Shown in pieces: positions 55,901 through 58,900 of a DNA stretch of 64,000 nucleotides (positions within the stretch are counted from its first letter, which is position 1; the number at the start of each line of letters is the position of its first letter). A program made the translations under genes and the position numbers. The notes beneath the pieces were generated by a model that was not told the origin of the DNA, did no database searches, and saw only the letters and a list, made by a program, of their open reading frames with translations. This stretch comes from Vanessa cardui (taxonomy: Eukaryota > Arthropoda > Insecta > Lepidoptera > Nymphalidae): contig NC_061135.1 in assembly GCF_905220365.1 (NCBI RefSeq), positions 5,671,501-5,735,500 of the forward strand. Direction: 5' to 3'.

Positions 55901-58900
55901 TACTTAATTTATTCAAAAATCAATAAATAAAAATGCATTTTTTCAAACGTTTGTCACGTGACACAAAACGCTCCTGATTGGCCGGACTTATGATGAAGTC
56001 ACTTTCTTGTAAACCTTGCTTTTCTACTCTATGTACCACAGATTAAAATACAGCAAAGTGACGTCACCGACCCCATTGCAGCGCCATATTTTCCAAGTAT
56101 CGTTTTCGCGCGTTATTTAAATATGGAATTTTTAATATGACTGTTTTGCATTACAACAAAACAGGTATTATATGTTGGAGAAAACACAGCAATGAAATGA
56201 AGAAGCAGTCCTTATGATTCTGTACTCTTTTCTTACTACCATAGATAATTAATCTAAAATACCTTCTATTTCTGGCACCAGAGGGCGCCATAAGTACTTT
56301 ACCGCCATTGTAGCTGTTGAGCGTCATTGCAGTCTTCATCATCAGCAAGCTCCTTGTATTATTGCTGTGTTTTCTCCAACATATAATACCTGTTTTGTTG
56401 TAATGCAATACAGTCATATTATATGCCTCCGAAAACACAGCAATGAAATGAAGACCTGTTTGATATCTGCTGGTGATCAGAAATAACAAACCACAAGAAT
56501 GCAATTTGAAAGCAAATTGTTAAAATAATAAGATTTTTTTTTCTTTTTTAAAAAAAATTTTTAATTATAAATCTTATTAACTTCTACTTAAGAGAAATCA
56601 ATTTTACAAATGTCCTTATGTATCTAAAAGTTAGGAACCAAAATCATTTGTATCTTGTAGATACTCCTGTTATATTAATAAACTAATAAAAGAAATATAA
56701 AATAACAATCAAACTTATGATTAAGTTAACAAAAATAATATGAAAGCTTTGTGAAACCAAAAATATAAGTATAGTTCAGTCTTAATCTTGAGATCAAATC
56801 ATTAATCACTAAAATCAATAGGTATTGTAATTAAACTGTTTTAAAATTGTTGTAAAGTGTACTGCAGCTTCACTAGTCTACATTTTTGCAGTAATATCTT
56901 GAAATGGTCTTTATACTCCTCCAATTACCTCTCTCTAGTATCTCTTGAACTGGTCTATTGTCCAACCATCCCCGAGAAGCTACTGCTGATCTTATGCTAC
57001 CTGGAGAAGCATCAATCTTGGCTAATCTAAATCCTGACCTTACCCATCCTGCAATCATCGTCTTAGATGCAGGTCTAACAACTCCAGATAATGAGATAAA
57101 AAGTGATTCTACTTTTTTATCTTGGTCCCGTCTTGACTTTGAGATCTCAATCAATTTTTTTATATGAGTAACTGGGCAAATCTTTGGGTCTTGATGCCTT
57201 ATTAGAAGCCAGCCTGATTGCCTATGAATGCTTGTATCCGTTTTTGAACCAAATCTAGGCCAGAATGTAATAGTATGGTCAGTTTCTACAAACCCTTGGT
57301 CACTGAGTTCTAGCAGGGTCAGATCATGGAGCCTTCGACCCGAGGCAAGTAAAAGGATAAGTGCTGTTCGTCTGCTTTGTTCAAACAAAGAGTTGGTAAC
57401 CTTAGATGTCTTTAACCACTCCAACAGAATATTAACGTCCCACACAGGGGATTTAGGTGAATGTGGTTGGGAGAGGCTTATAGCCTTTAAAACTTGAATA
57501 ATAAAGAAGTTCTTTGATAAGCTTTCTGTTGCTGCACAGTATGTTGCCACAGCGGACTTATGTAATAAAATTGTACTGTATGCAAACTTTTCTTGTAAAT
57601 ACAAATTAGCTAGAAATCTGGCTACCTCCTTACCCTCAGGTCTCTTATTTTGCACATTATGTATTCTACTCCAACGTAGCCACCTCTTTAACGGTGCACT
57701 GTAGGTATTTAAAGTAGCTGGACGCCAGCTCTTCCTTAACAAAAGTCGTTCCTCATTACTCCATTCGGTTTTCTGATCCTCCCACCCATAATCTTCCAAG
57801 CCTGAAGCTTTAATCTGTCCACTTGAGGTGGGCTGATCCCTGTTGTCCAGTCTATTAAAACTCTCTGGAGATTCTCTATTTGCAGAGGAGGAACCACTGC
57901 GCGGGACTGCAGGTCCGGGAACCAAAAGCATTGGGTCCACTGGGGCACTACTACATAGTATATCCCCACTGCGCTGTTGAGATGTGCTAAGACTCTGGGT
58001 ATCATGCTTGGAGGTGGGAATATCCATGCTGTTTGAAAGATCCACTTTTGGCTGAAGGCGTCGCAAAAAAGAGCCGAGCCATCTCTTGAGTTTAGAGTCA
58101 CATACCTTGGTACAACAGCGGTCTCTTTTGATGCAAACAGATCTACTTCTGGAATCCCCCAAAGGTCGAATATTCTCTTTGTGGCTGGTGGCAGCAGATG
58201 CCACTCTGGTATTGGTCTTCCTCTTGACAAGCGATCTGCAATGCCGTTTAGGTTTCCTGGCAAGTAGAATGCTGTCATCTGTATATTGAGCTGACAAGTC
58301 AGTTCCAGCAACCTGGTTGTTAGTCCTAATAGGTCTATTGATCGGGTTCCGCCCTGGTTCCGGATGTACGCTACTAGGGTTTTGTTGTCCGATTGTACCA
58401 GAATGTGTGCATTTTGTAACCGTGAATTCTGAGACTTGATCACTGCAAAGACGGCATACATCTCCTTCATATTGGAGAGCCAGTTTCTTTGGTTTGGAGC
58501 CCACCTTCCTGACAGATACTGATCGTTTAGACTCGCTCCCCAGCCCGCATCCGCTGCGTCTGTGGTTAAGAAATGAGTTACCTGTCTCTTTTCTAGTGGA
58601 GTTGAACTGCTCTCTACTGCATCCAACCACCACCTCAAGTCTTCTCGCACACTGGGAGTCAATACTCTCTTTGGGCCTTTCCCAATAAACTTTTTTAGGA
58701 AGAGTTGTAACCTCCGGCAGTGGAGCCGGCCCTGAGGATTCGCGTGGTTGGCAAAGTTTAACATGCCCAACATCCTCTGAAGCTCTCTTAACGAGCAGCT
58801 GTCTCGGCGCAACATGCCTCTCAGGCAGTCTTTTATACTTACAACTTTTTGAGTTGGTAAGGCTATTGTCCGATTTTGAGTGTCCCAGATTAGACCTAAG

